From Larix kaempferi (Eukaryota > Streptophyta > Pinopsida > Pinales > Pinaceae), in the NCBI GenBank assembly GCA_027924585.1, contig BSBM01000870.1, forward strand, positions 7,109,501 through 7,173,500: 64,000 nucleotides of DNA. The letters run 5' to 3'. The notes beneath the pieces were generated by a model. That model worked only from the letters and a program-made list of their open reading frames with translations, was not told the origin of the DNA and ran no database searches. This document shows, one piece after another, positions 22,431 through 34,508 of the stretch. The stretch's first letter is position 1; every line of letters starts with the position of its first letter. The translations under genes and the position numbers were made by a program.

Positions 22431-22870
22431 ACATAAAAATCAGTATAAGTTATTCCTGCAAATTGAATTTACTTTGATCTTTCAACTTTTACAGAGCTTG
22501 GGCTCTTAATACATTTCGTGACTACGAGCTTGAGCTTAGAAACATAAACTCTTCTACTACAGGATTTATATTAAAAAATTTCTTTCTAAGACATAAAAAT
22601 CAGTAGAAGTTATTCTGGGTTAAAACAGTGCAACTTCGCCGCATTACACAGAGATGAAATTTACTTCGATCTTTCACCTTTTACAGAGCTTGGGCTCTTA
22701 ATATGTTTCAGGATTACGAGCTTGAGCTCACAAACACAGACTCTTCTACTATAGAGAATTTAAAGACTTTATTTTGGCTTCAACTAGAAGCTATAATACT
22801 TTATTTTTGCTTCCACTAGAAGCTTCAACTAGAAGCTATAATACTTTATTTTTGCTTCCACTAGAAGCTA
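22430..22870. repeat. Tandem duplication ~190 bp plus short CTTCCACTAGAAGC repeats
   Basis: The block with AGACATAAAAATCAGTA...AGAGCTTGGGCTCTTAAT...GACTCTTCTACTA occurs twice (about 22430-22565 and 22590-22757). It is followed by three copies of TTATTTTTGCTTCCACTAGA-AGC at 22770-22870. AGAGCTTGGGCTCT is a palindrome. Confidence 0.7.
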
Positions 22871-23177
22871 TGAGTCACATTAGAGACAAATCCTAGTCTT
22901 GGGGTTTCGACAGTGCTCGAAATGCCCATATATCATGGTGTCGTGAGGATTTGTTAAGGAACTGCTGTCGAAATGCTCATATGTCATGAAGAGAGCGACC
23001 ATAATACTCAAGTATTTTTGATAAAACAATAAAGGAAACAGAACAGAGGCGGTAAAGAAGAGTGCCACGAATTCCTGAAGATTTCATTTTGCTATGATAC
23101 CGGGTATGCTTTAGTATTTATATAGTGAATTGGTGAATTGACTTGGATGTTACGGATGGGGAAGGATAATTATCACA
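22865..23177 (-). repeat. R2 dispersed repeat, copy 3 (inverted), part left of E2
   Basis: The reverse complement aligns with about 16535-16855 (GTTTTAT runs, ATATATGGGCATTTCGAGCAC). It continues on the other side of E2 at 35344. Its TATA-like box is mutated (TATTTATATAG near 23117). Confidence 0.75.
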
Positions 23178-23182
23178 GTATC

Positions 23183-24127
23183 TATTGACCAAATCCAACG
23201 CAACCTCAGTCAACAGGGGTTCACCTCACTGCCGACGCATACCGCAGTCTCCTTGGGCACCAGCCCGGGCAGGTTTGAGCCCACCCAACAACACCCACAG
23301 AGTGGATGAGGTCTCACTCGAGGCGTCCAGGAAGAGCAGACGGAACCATGTTTCCGTCGAGGGAGGAGGAGAGTTGTGGCTGCATGGACTGACTCTATTG
23401 CAGTACCTTAACCAGAAATGTTAAACATTCGGCAAGGAGTTATAACATATCACTTCATTGCAGCATTTATACCATTTACTTCATCGCAACATTCATCATC
23501 ACATTCTACATAGAACATACTACTTAAGCACAACAATTATAATCATAGCAATAATAAGCAGACATTGCATTAAACAACATTCATACACAGCAACATTGCA
23601 CAAAGGTCGTACCGAAACATCATTATATTACTGTCACGATCATACACCAGCAAAAACACAGATCTCGCATCCAATTTGTCTTCTTCATCTCATTCATTTC
23701 ATGCCTCCTCTAACACTAAGGTCGTACCGAAACATCATTATATTACTGTCACGATCATACGCCAGCAAAAACACAGATCTCGCATCCAATTTGTCTTCTT
23801 CATCTCATTCATTTCATGCCTCCTCTAACACTTACAACTCTTACCTATTTATAGGCTTCCAACATTACAATATTTTTCCACTTACAACTGACTCCCTAAC
23901 CGACACTATGGACAATTGACCCAATATCTACTGACTTGGTCCAAATGACCCCAAAAACCCGCATACCGCGGTATATTGACTCACTATTACATAATATATG
24001 GTCCAAGTGACCCAAAACCCGCCAACTGCGGTATTCCTTAACACAAAATACTATTTTCACGCCCTCCTCTGGCGTGTCGCAGCGTCAGCGGTACCGTGAT
24101 CTTTCCCCATCAAACCACCTGCCAATA
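23183..24127 (-). repeat. E2 left (3') LTR, 945 bp
   Basis: Longer than the 830-bp right LTR by exactly a 115-bp tandem duplication (23603-23717 and 23718-23832), starting at AAGGTCGTACCGAAACATC. TATA box at 23844-23855. Confidence 0.92.
23844..23855 (-). promoter_or_regulatory. TATA box in E2 left LTR
   Basis: Minus strand CCTATAAATAGG, conserved in the right LTR at 35055-35066. Confidence 0.6.
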
Positions 24128-24136
24128 GGCCCCCAA
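24128..24136 (-). promoter_or_regulatory. E2 polypurine tract
   Basis: Minus strand TTGGGGGCC immediately upstream of the 3' LTR start; position and purine content fit the plus-strand primer of reverse transcription. Confidence 0.5.
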
Positions 24137-24199
24137 CACAATCTTGTGGCTCGCCCTCGAGCCATGTCAACTGCTGGACGGAGTACACGTCGCAGTCCT

Positions 24200-26521
24200 T
24201 GCCTTGAAGTATGCATACGGTTGTTCGACATTCTGCACTAGTTCCTGAGCCTCCTTAGCTGTTGCCTGACGGTTGAGCACATCTTCAGCCGATGGGTGAT
24301 CAGAAAGCTTGTCCATGACCTACTGTCGATACTTCTGTACTGCTGGTAGTGCTTCACTTTCCTGTAGCATCAGTTTCCTGCCGGTATCCTAGAATTCTTC
24401 CAACTGGGCCGCACGTATCTTCTGGCATTCATCTGCCTTGGCAACCTGCTGTTGCAAGTCATTCAGCTCACGCAACTTAGCAACTTGCTCCATTGGTGGC
24501 AAGGTTCACATCGCAGCCTTTAATGTGGCCAGCTGGCCCTATGCTTCCTGTCGGGTCTTAGTGAGCTATTCAATTTTCTCATCGTGAACGATGCGGCCCC
24601 AAAAATCTACTGTCTCAGCGGTGATCTTGGTTTCCTCCGTCTCCAGCTCCTCCATCTGGGTGGCGACTTCCTCAATTTCCCTTCTTCGTTCATCTAGCTT
24701 GGCCTGAGGCGTACTTGGTTTCAACTGAGCCTTCAATAGGTCATTCTCCTATCGCAACTGAAGAACAGCAGCCCCCAGTCACTGCACTCGGTGAAGCACA
24801 TCTACCTCTTCAGTGGGCTCTGGGACATGTTGATAGGCCTCTGCGATTGCCCGGTCAACCCGAACATTGTCATCCCACATGCGAGCCTTTTCTGCAATAA
24901 GGAAGTCTTGTTCCTTTTTGAGTGCTTCAATGGTGCGACTCGTCTCGGCCCGCTCTTGCTTAAGGTCGGTTTCAAGGTCATACACTGCTTTTCGCGCTGC
25001 AGCAGCCCTGCTTGTAAGCTCATCAATCTCGACAGTTGTAGCTGCCTCTCTTGCCTACAAGTGTTGAAAGCTCTTGCTGATTTATTGCATCCTATCCGCC
25101 ATTTCCTGGGAGGCACCCCTCTGCATTGTCACTAGTGACATTGCCGATAGTGCATTAACATTGACAATCACCTCGTCAATCGACTGCAACACCTGTTGCA
25201 ATGCCTCGTTGTCGGTCACAATCGCAGTTGGGGGAATGTTTACATTCTTTACCCGGGGCATGGTGCGGATTGTGACTGTCTCGTGCATGGGTACACTCCC
25301 GGGTTCCTTTGGTAACACTGCATTACACAAAGATTCCATACGAGCAGCAAGCGTAGAGAATCCCTCCTCCACTTTAACGGACATCTTGTTGGAAGCCACT
25401 GTGGAGGCATGGTTAATGGCTGTGATTAACTGGCCCAACTGTGCCTCCACTGGTAAAGACATCCCGCTGATCGTGGCATGCTCGTGATGTCGTTTTGACC
25501 GGTTTTCCTCAAGAGCACGATCGCTATCGTCCACAGTTGGTGTTCGGATTGACTCATGATCGGAACTATGATGACTCTACTGATCCTGAGCTGATACTCG
25601 ATCCGTAGGGCCCTTTGGCAGACCTCCAGCATCAATTTCTATAGAACTCATGGGTTGTCGCCAAGCATCCGATCACTCGTTCACAATAGCCTCCAAATCT
25701 GCTGCTGTCACTTTATACCTTGTCTGCAACCATTTTCGATTAACATCACGGTGAGCTTGTAAATGTATGACACTCGATCGTATTGCAAATGCCATGACAG
25801 GTGTGAATCATGCCACAGTGTCTGCGGAAATTCGTGGGACCTATGTTGCCGCATCACAAAGCATTTTTTAGTATAGCCAAAACTACATTTGGCACTCCCG
25901 GATGCGCCCAGGCTCTCACACAAACCAGAGATTCTGATAGCGTGCCCCTCATCGTTCCGCTGCAGCCGGGTAGTCCATACCTTGGTAGGTGTAGGGCTCT
26001 TTCCATGCAACTAGAGCAATCAGCAACAACAACTAGCTATATGAGAAAGTGCCTCTACTCGCTTGGACATCTGCGACGTCCTCCATTAGTTGGTTCAAGA
26101 GATATAAGGACCAGTTCATATGAACTCCTTCTGCACATTGCTCTGTGCAAGCAACTATCCCTGAATTACATTGGTTAGGGTGACCTCCCCTAATCACTTT
26201 ACAACACAAGATCTTAATGCCCGTGAGTACCACCTGATTATTGCAGCTACTGGTGCGATACCCATGCCCATCCGATTCCAAGGCATACTTTTGTACCAAC
26301 CGATGCACTCACTTTTTCTCGTTGTGCTTTCCTTGAATAAACTGCGCTGGATCAACACCATTCTTGGGCAAGCCAGTAATGTGAGAAATCAAGTCAACAG
26401 TAACCGGGACCTCTCTGTCGAACCACAATGAACCCCAGCGGAAGCATGACAAGAGCTGCTTTACACAAGAGCCAACTTCCACTAGGCGCCCAAAATGCGG
26501 CATGTTAATTAGCCCTAACAA
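24200..26521 (-). pseudogene. E2 extra ORF downstream of integrase, globular N-terminus plus coiled coil
   Basis: Read on the minus strand from about 26521: HFGRLVEVGSCVKQLLSCF, VPVTVDLISHITGLPKNGVD, then ASRGTFSYSYLLLLIALVAW, a linker with KWLQTRYKVTAADLEAIVNE, and a long Glu/Lys/Gln coiled coil (YDLETDLKQERAETSRTIEA; EIEEVATQMEELETEETKI; KLRELNDLQQQVAKADECQ). It ends near 24200. Open pieces are 26309-26521, 26033-26308, 25082-25534 and 24802-25116, broken by stops. Its position (after integrase, before the 3' LTR) is where env-like or accessory ORFs sit in plant Gypsy elements, but there is no signal peptide or convincing transmembrane pair. Function unknown. Confidence 0.6.
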
Positions 26522-27530
26522 GATAGCTTGTCGCAGTCCTCATGCCCATTCATGTATCTGTGGGTCTGGTGAATTGCATGTCTCAGGGACATACGGTGTA
26601 GATGCAATTTCGGGTTGAGCCACCATGTTGTGGTCCTCATAGCGTAGGCGCATCAGTGCTGGTCCAATGTCCACCGAGCATGTCATCCCAGCCGGGAGTG
26701 CAGGCATCTCCACACTGAATTTTGGTTTCAGATTTAGCTTACGCAGGGGGGCATCCGGCCGAATAGGAGGGATGTAACCAAGGATATTACTCGTGGAGTG
26801 TCCAAGTCATGGGGAAGATGGAGGAACGATGTGACTGGACTATCCCACCTGCTCTGGAACTTTGCTAGCTACTGCAGACCGAAGCAATCTTTTACTCTGC
26901 GGATATTCAGAAATCTGACCCCCTCAGCACTTCTTACCAACACTTGATATTCCCACCGGCATGTTGGCCACCTCGGCTCCAAGATCAACAGTGTCCGAGA
27001 ACGCACCTTCTCATTCTACAGCTACCGAAATGAATGGAGACTCCACTTCACTGCTAATGTCCACTGTCTCCAGTTCTCCTGGCATAACTCACCACTCTTC
27101 ATGATATACCTAACAGTAATTGACTGAAATCACGACAGCGCTCCACAACAACACAGCTTGCTAATCTCTCGTTGTCTTTTTCCCGACGCTAAACCATATT
27201 TATAGAATCGATCCAAATTAGCCATAATCATGACTAAATCATGCATTAACTTAACCAAATCCTTGTATTAATGAGGGAAATCCACCGGCGGTCCTATTTG
27301 CCAATCGGCTGGATCCGCCATTAATGCCCATGATTTGAACAATGCTGCTAATTAACTATCTCCACTTTTGACATTTATTACTGATTTGACCGGGTCACCA
27401 CACTGCCATGTATCACTGACTAGTCCAAACGTGTAGTACAAGCCTCTCTGCTTCGCATACCTTCTTCTGTTGGTGCGCCATCTGTCACCAAGCAACCTGT
27501 AACACACACTTTTTTTTTCGTCGATGTGAC
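26522..27530 (-). other. E2 spacer between integrase and extra ORF
   Basis: Within E2. It holds only short, broken frames; the upstream part of the extra ORF may extend here (about 26,900 downward), but I cannot follow a frame. A T8 run lies at 27511-27518. Confidence 0.4.
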
Positions 27531-28958
27531 TCAAACATTGCATTGCTCCAAGCCCGAGCAATAGGGCTTCAACCTATGACCATTTACCAGTTTGGGAAGC
27601 ATGCCCCCATCCAATCTCTGCAACTGAACCACTCCTCCTGAAGTAATACTATTGATGTGATAGGGACCTAGCCAATGCATCTGCAACTTGCCTGGATGTT
27701 TCATAAACTTACTGTCATATAATAACACTAAGTTGCCTTGCTAAAACTATTTGTTTTTTATGTGGCGATCATGCCATGACTTCTGGCGGTCCTTCTCTAC
27801 TCCTTGGTGAAATCCAGTGATAAATCGATCCTCATCAAGATCCACCAATTGTGCTAGACATTCGTCTAATGTTACAACATCATCCATGCTTGTAACAGCC
27901 GCAATTCATAAACTTGGAACAATGTATTCCATCAGCATAATTGCTTCCTTCCCATAGACCAGCTTGAAAGGTGTCTGACCAGTCAACTGTTTACATGTGG
28001 TGTGATAGGCCCACAATACCGCTGGAACTTTCAAATCCCAGTCGTCTTAGTTCACATTGCACACCTTTGTCAACGCATGCTACAATACCTTGTTAAAAAC
28101 CTCCACCGTTCCATTTGCCTATGGGTGATAGGGTGTACTCTTCTTATGTTGTATCTCCAATTCTTTCGTCAATGCACTGATAGTGCGATTAAGAAAGTGG
28201 CTGCCTTGATCACTCAGCAATATCTTGGGGTGGCCAAAATGAGTGATAATGTGGTCAAACAAAAATCGAGCAGCCATTGCGGTGGAGCTATCAACTATAG
28301 GTGCTGCCTCAACCCATCAGGTCAAGTATTCTGTCGCCGTGATAATATACCGTGCACCTGTGCATTTCCCTAGTGGATGTATCTGTCCTACAAAATCCAC
28401 AGCCCATTTTTCGAATGGTTGCAATGTTATTTGAGGTAGTAGCGGCATCTCATCGCGTCTGGACGGCTTGCCAGTTCGTTGACAAACATCACAAGATCGC
28501 GCGTAGTCTATCGCATAATTATGTAACGTGGGCCACCAAATCCCTACACGTAGTACCTTTCGAGTAGTCGCCCGGCCACCATAATGTCCTCCTGTGACTC
28601 CACCATGTGCCTCATCCAATATCTGTGCTTGCTCATGCGGCAAGACACATCTATGCAATATCTCATCAGCACCCAATTTATACAACTCTCCCACGATCAG
28701 TTGAAAGTCAGTAGCCTTGACGACCAATTGCTTCTTCTGAGTAGTGGTAAAGTCATCGGGCATGATGTCGGTCACCAGAAACTGAAGGATGTCATCAAAA
28801 TATTGATCAGCAGCTGCAACATGAAACAGTTGGGCATTCGGCAACCCGTCTTTGATATTAGTCAGTTCCTCCCCTGTATCAATCCATGACAAATGGTTTG
28901 GTCCAGCATTCAACTGCCCCAGTTTCACAATGAATTCGAAATCAAACTCCTGAAACAA
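27531..28958 (-). pseudogene. E2 integrase
   Basis: The open stretch 28317-28958 (213 codons) covers the end of RNase H and the integrase zinc domain: EAHGGVTGGHYGG gives the two His, and CDVCQRTGK the two Cys. It continues to WAVDFVGQI, the first catalytic Asp. The core beyond is broken up (27729-28316). The C-terminal part is open at 27531-27728 (GPYHINSITSGGVVQLQRLD, GHRLKPY). Inactive as it stands. Confidence 0.85.
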
Positions 28959-30193
28959 AAGTAGCCACCAACAGATCTTTCCCCCCCAACACAGGCTTAT
29001 TGACTAAGTATTTCAGTGCAGAATGATCAATGAACATTTTAAAGTGGCCACCCAACAAATAATGCCTGAATTTCTGCAGCACATAAACCATGGCCAGACC
29101 TTCGCGTTCTGTGGTAGTGTAGTTGCATTCTGCAGAAGAACAGCTTCCGACTGGCAAAAGCAATGGGATGATCAATGTCTCCTTCTCCTAGTTGAGCCAA
29201 TACAACCCCTAGTGCAACCGATGAAGCATCAACATGGACATGGAATTCCTTACTCCAATCCGGAAAGACCAATATTTGGGCTGATGCCATCTTTGCTTTG
29301 AGCGTTTCAAAACTATCCTGACATTCTGGGTTCCATTGGAATGCCGCATCCTTCTTCAGCAAATTTTCCATAGGGGTAGTAATTGCAGCATAACCCCTAA
29401 TAAACTTGCGATAATATCCCGTGTGACCCAAGGTTGCGCGCAACTGCTTAACCGTGGTTGGTGGTTGCAACCAAAAAATAAACGTAATTTTTACTGGATC
29501 AACTAGCAATCCCTGCTTACACATGATATGACCTAGAAATATCCCAAATGGTGCATAGAAAATACATTTCTTCAAGTTCAGAGATATCTGGTGCTGTCGG
29601 CATCGCTCAAGCATTAACCGTAAATTGGCCAAATGATCACGAATCAATCCATAAATGGTCCAATCATCCATATAGACCTGCATAAACTTTTGAATAAAAT
29701 CTTTGAATGCGGCAACAACGACCCTGGAGAATATCGCAGGTGCATTCTTTAAACCAAACAGCATGATCATGTACTGAAAGCAACCCCATTCAGTAACAAA
29801 AGTTGTCTTATGGCGATCTTCCTTGGCAATGTGAATCTGATGGTAGCCAGAGAATCCATCAGTGAAAGAGTACATCTCCTGGCCACCCACTCCTTCAAGT
29901 ACTTCATCAGTAAACGGGGTCGGAAAAGGGTCATGCAAGCAGGCATCGTTCAACTTCCGCAAGTCGACACAAATGCGCACTTCACCCGTTTTCTTGTCCT
30001 ACACCACCATAGGACTGATCCATTCAGATTCTTCCACAGGTTCGATAATAACAGCATCCAACATCTGATCAAGTTTCGCCTTGAACTTTTCTTTGTGTTG
30101 CGTATTTAGCCGATAAGGTCGTTGTCGAACTAGCTTAGCATCTGGTTTCAATGGAATCTTCATCTCTCCTAAATCACCCAGGATTCCCTTCAT
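28942..30193 (-). pseudogene. E2 reverse transcriptase and RNase H
   Basis: The N-terminal piece 29999-30193 (KPDAKLVRQRPYRLNTQHKE, EESEWISPMVV) leads, after a stop near 30000, into a 313-codon open stretch 29039-29980. Within the latter are RT Asp41 (SFTDGFSGY), the catalytic YMDD at 103-106 and LKKCIFYAPFGIFLGHIMC. RNase H follows with an intact HVDASS Asp at about 251. A frame change around 29140 moves the rest of RNase H (TTTEREGLAMVY, FIDHSALKYL) to 28942-29175. In contrast to E1, the Gypsy RNase H keeps its first Asp here. Confidence 0.9.
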
Positions 30194-30457
30194 TTAAGAA
30201 AACTTCAAGGGAAACACGTCTTGAAACTCATGCAGTAACTCGGTAACCTTACTCGTCATCTCATCATCCCAGTAATCCCCAACATTAGCAAACTTGGGAA
30301 TAGCTTCGGTGCCAATATTCATCTTGCAAAGCTGCAATGGTTGACTGAATGGATTAATTGGCGCAGTAGGTGGGACGACATCATGACTTCCTTCAGATTC
30401 AGGAATGTTAACATTTCGGGGATCATCATTGTCCTCTGGGCCACCACTGATGTTGAA

Positions 30458-31306
30458 TCACTCCATGAGAGACCGCATCTGACAGTGGGTGTGTGGGTCG
30501 ACAAGGTAGGCCACGGGAACAACCTGAAATATCACATCACGAATGAGCTGCAGGGCGTTATGAACATCAGGGTTGGTATCAGCAAAAGTGAACGTATGAT
30601 TAAAACAAAACATCAACTCCCCCCATGTTGTAATGTCACGGCATAACTCGGCTATAGTGTACCATGAGCACGGTATCTCATCCAATGTATGGACAAAAGC
30701 ATGGACCCACTCGTCTCTGGGTTGCGCTACCCATAATCGTGGGCACTCCATCACATGATCACTGGGATCAGTCCGACCATCATACTTTCCAGTCTGATCA
30801 ACTTCAGTATCACCGAATTGAACCATCATCAATCTTCGACACTGTGACCAATCTTTAATGAATTTCTTATGTGTCATCCACCATTGTGCTGGAGCAGCCT
30901 TCAATGCTTCCTCTAAGGCCAGCAATCGCTGTGGTTCTGGGATGCGGTCTTCGAACTCTACTACAAAGGTGTTTAGGCCAGGAAACCCCTCATAGACAGG
31001 CAATTTGATCATTTCTATTGCAACACGACACAAGGATTGCATAACTAAACCACATTTCTGGACTGATACTTCATGCATTCGATTCTGCCAATGTTCCAAT
31101 GCATCATCAGAGTCGGAAGACGCAGAGCTCTCGCTATGCCACTCCAAATCACCATAGGTGGTAGGATGAATATAATCTTCAGAAATGTTGAATGCATGGT
31201 CCCATCTAGCGGGATCGTCATCTTTGACAGGCTCCACGTAGCGGTGTCCTTCAGCCGGATCCAACGGGGCGATAACTCTGAAATCGCGATTCTCAAAGGT
31301 CATCAT
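30458..31306 (-). pseudogene. E2 second gag-like domain between protease and RT
   Basis: A 282-codon open stretch. After an acidic Ser-rich region (about 50-75; SESSASSDSDDALEHW) it has a gag-like alpha-helical block: LPVYEGFPGLNTFVVEFEDR, PAQWWMTHKKFIKDW, then WVHAFVHTLDEIPCSWY. The tryptophan-rich layout and the F-x-x-x-F-E-D pattern resemble the capsid-type domain found in plant retrotransposon Gag proteins. It lies in the same order in the element as protease, then this domain, then RT, so E2 seems to carry two Gag-like parts. The assignment is by pattern only. Confidence 0.55.
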
Positions 31307-31870
31307 GCGCTTCTTAAAGTTGATTACAACTCCACTGTCATTAGCCTATCCGATCCCCAAGAGTGTCGGATAAGAGCTTCCTCCCTCAACCACTTTGATA
31401 ACATCAACATCAGCATAAGTCTTCTTTCCCTCAATATCAATCGTGAGCTGCGGAACTCACCCAATGGGTGTTACCTTCGCATGGTTAGCCAACCGGAGCT
31501 ACACAGGAGACCATCTCAATGGGGGACTCCCCATCTTCTCCCACGCCTACTTGGTTAAGATGTTAACAACTGAAGCGAGGTCAAGAATCACAGAGTCAAC
31601 ATCATAGTCACCGATCTGAATATTCATTCGCATTTCCTTACCAATCTTTCGTCGCTGTAAAGAGTTTACTACCGACTCTTTCCATCCTTTTGGAAATTGC
31701 TGTAACCATCCTTCAATCTCAACCAGGGCAGCCGGGTCTCGTGCTAATGATAGACAACTTTCAAGGAACTTCTGCAATGTCCCTGGTGGTGGTGGTCGAT
31801 TGACATCTGATGTGGCATCAAAGACGGGCGGCATATCGGAAACAACAGCCTTACCGTGGTCTTTCTCCAA
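31307..31870 (-). pseudogene. E2 protease
   Basis: The open stretch 31547-31870 ends with SVILDLASVVNILTK, where a D-x-G-(A/S) catalytic motif would be expected: Asp is kept but Gly is Ala, so activity is doubtful. Downstream, KVTPIG and LTIDIEGKKTYADVDVIKV followed by SYPTLLGIG fit the rest of a retropepsin fold, with stops. Confidence 0.65.
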
Positions 31871-32551
31871 AGTGCGATGTGCCTCCTGAAATGTCTCTCA
31901 CTCTATATCAATTTTGAAGGGTACCGTCTTCAGACCAACTAACAGAATCAGTGGTCACGAACCATCTTCCCTAGTCATCTTGCCTCCACGAGTGACAACA
32001 ACCACCAAAGCATCTTGTGGTCGCGGTTCTGCAAAAATTGTCGCAATATTTCTGCCCTGCATCTGGTTCTGCTGCAAATTCTCTGGTTGATTGATATTTT
32101 GATTGGCTTTCGACGGTGGTCACGGGGGCTGGTTCTGTACTGGTTGTTGTACCGGGTTCTGTACTAGTTGCTGTGGCTGGGCCTGATTCTGTAGCTACGG
32201 AGCGTTCCCAACCTGCCATCGTGCAATCAACTATGGACAATTCTCAACCATATGATCATTACCAAAACAAAACGTACACTGATTCTGTAGCAGTGGGAAA
32301 TCACCCTGATAATGCCCCCATACCGCACAGTGGTAACATTGAACAGGTCCATGACCACCTCGGCCTCCTCCTCCATGACCAAATTTGCCACTGCGTTTGC
32401 CCCTTTATCCTCCCTGGTAGCCGGCCTACTACTGGTATTGTTGTTGCATTGGTGTTGGTGGAATCCCTTTCCCTTGTGGTGCATACTGCGGTTGCTATAT
32501 GTATTGTGGCTGTGGGGGAGCCGTCTGCATCGGGGTGTATTACGGCATGAA
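31871..32551 (-). other. E2 gag-protease linker
   Basis: Low-complexity Gln/Pro/Ser/Thr-coding sequence with stops and no domain. Plus-strand frames here (32116-32550) are antisense shadows. Confidence 0.5.
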
Positions 32552-33911
32552 CTACTGCGGTTGTTTTTGCTGTGGTGCAAACTGCATCTGCGGTTGCAGT
32601 AGCGGTTGGGCTACCTGCGGTTGCAGTTGTGGTTGTTGCACTGCACGCTGATCATCCTTGACATAGAATGCATCACACATCCTCTCCTGTAGCAACCCAT
32701 ATGCACGAAAATCCTTGTCACCGTGACGAACCGACTTGCAAAATGTGTAGTAAAGATTTCGCGGGGTCGTGACCATTTTCTGCATGTATGGGAAATTATC
32801 GTGACTGTTTCCAAACACTTGACAAACACGACACCACGGCATACTGCCGCCATTCAATGGGTTTGGCGCACCTGACACCAAGTAATTATGGAAATCCGGG
32901 CAATTATCCTTCGTATGCCCTTCTCCTCGGCATCGCATACACCATACTTCATCATGATGTTCCTTGTTCTTCTTGAAATCTTGCAACTGTATAGTCAGGT
33001 TAGAAATTTGTGTCTGTATCTGCGACATCCTGGCTGCATGATCTCCAATCAGTGACACCTCGAATCGCATTGCAATCTCTAGAGCTTCACTAGGCATCGA
33101 TATGTTCTGCTGCATCAGCGGTAGCCGAATGTGGGGTAACAGTGCAGCAATGAACCATTCTTTATGTTGGACAGCGCTCATATCAAAACTAACCTTTGCC
33201 ATCAATGTCTTGAATCACTGGTCGAAATCCCATAATGTCTCATTGGGATACTGCTTAATTTTCCTCAATTCAGTAATATACTGAGCCTCTGACTTAGGCC
33301 GTCTAAATTTAGCAATCAATCCATCCCGAATCTCATCTAGTGACTTCTATGGGGGCCCTCGTGGGGACTAAAATAAACTTCACGAACCAATCTAATGCAC
33401 AACCTCACAGAGTTGTGGTTAACTGTCCTTTCTTAGCATTGGCATCAGTGATCTGTTTCATGGTCTAAACCGCTTCGCACAAAAACCAATACTGTTCTGG
33501 GTTGTTTGTTGCACTTCCATGGAACAACGGTAACTTAGCATCATCACCCACCATCTTGGGCTCCCTTCCTCCTGTTGTTATGCTACTACTACCAATTAAC
33601 TTCTACGGTATTGATGAACTCAGCGATGTCGAAGTAGTGTTTCTTGCTGGCTGAGAGTTAGTGAGCGAAGCTGTGGGTACGTTGGTGCCGGGGTTTGGTC
33701 CTGCCTCTATCCTGGGCATATCCTGGTCGTTCCTATCCGGACTTTGAGTTCGCTTCGTCCTGTGTGGCCTTCCTTCACGGTTTTGCGGTTCGATCACAGC
33801 AGGACCTTCTCCCATCCTCTGCCTCTTTTCCTGTTGAAACCTCGCTCCTCCTCTTGTAAGACCACTTTCTTCCTCGGCTTTGCTCATAGTTTCCTCATGG
33901 TCTACACCCAT
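32552..33911 (-). pseudogene. E2 gag with CCHC zinc knuckle
   Basis: From about 33480 downward: LDEIRDGLIAKFRRPKSEAQ and YPNETLWDFDQ (a stop follows). The open stretch 32552-33205 (217 codons) has the capsid C-terminal region (WFIAALLPHIRLPLMQQNI) and a canonical C-x2-C-x4-H-x4-C knuckle (CMRCRGEGHTKDNC). A second, degenerate knuckle (CRVCQVFGNSHDNF) comes next, then a Gln/Pro-rich tail. 33603-33911 is a charged N-terminal piece. A Gln/Pro and Thr/Glu-rich stretch continues from 32550 to 31970 toward the protease. Confidence 0.8.
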
Positions 33912-34508
33912 CTAACCCTTTACCAATCCATGTACCATTCCCTAGCAATCGTGGTACCCACGGCCTCTACCCACCAGGCTATCTACTGATCAAGGTGCAT
34001 CTTTAATATACCCTTTTCGCAGATTAGCATCCTAATCGACAGTTGGAGCGACAGCAAAAACCTTCCCCTTGGTCCTCGGAAGAAGTATCTTTCAGCTTCG
34101 CTACAGGATTTCTTCGTGTCGACCGCGAATTCAGTGATATATCCTTCCAAGATGCTATCAATCCAAACTTCTACAGCCCGCGATGCCTTATTATCAACTT
34201 CCTACAATTCCTGAATCAATTCCGGGGTCCAAGCCGTCGGCTCACCACCCTGGAAGTTCCTCTTCTAGAAGATCAACTTCGACAACCATTCATACAGAAT
34301 GACCGGAAATTCATAGAAAAACCATTCATGCGGACCATCGTGAATGTATCTTCCCACCCAGTTATCTACCGTCAGTCACGTATTCTGACTTTCTTCTTCA
34401 GCAAACTCCTGCAACTTCTGGTCGAACCATTTTTGTATCTCTGGCTTCGTCGGGTGCCACAACATGAACTCCTTCTACTCTGCACATGGTCCTAGAAATG
34501 GAACCATT
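33912..34508 (-). other. E2 leader and 5' part of gag
   Basis: On the minus strand from 34508: primer-site candidate, then a broken frame (VDNWVGRYIHDGPHEWFFYE, PVILYEWLSKLIF) that leads towards gag. Several stops; no domain call. Confidence 0.45.
34488..34506 (-). promoter_or_regulatory. E2 primer-binding site candidate
   Basis: Minus strand TGGTTCCATTTCTAGGACC two bases after the LTR end (CAACA). It starts TGG and looks like a mutated TGGCGCC...-type site; the primer tRNA is not certain. Confidence 0.5.

Noticed and set aside
32116-32550. Plus-strand 144-codon frame inside E2.
   Set aside because: Antisense of the Gln/Pro-rich gag-protease linker of E2.
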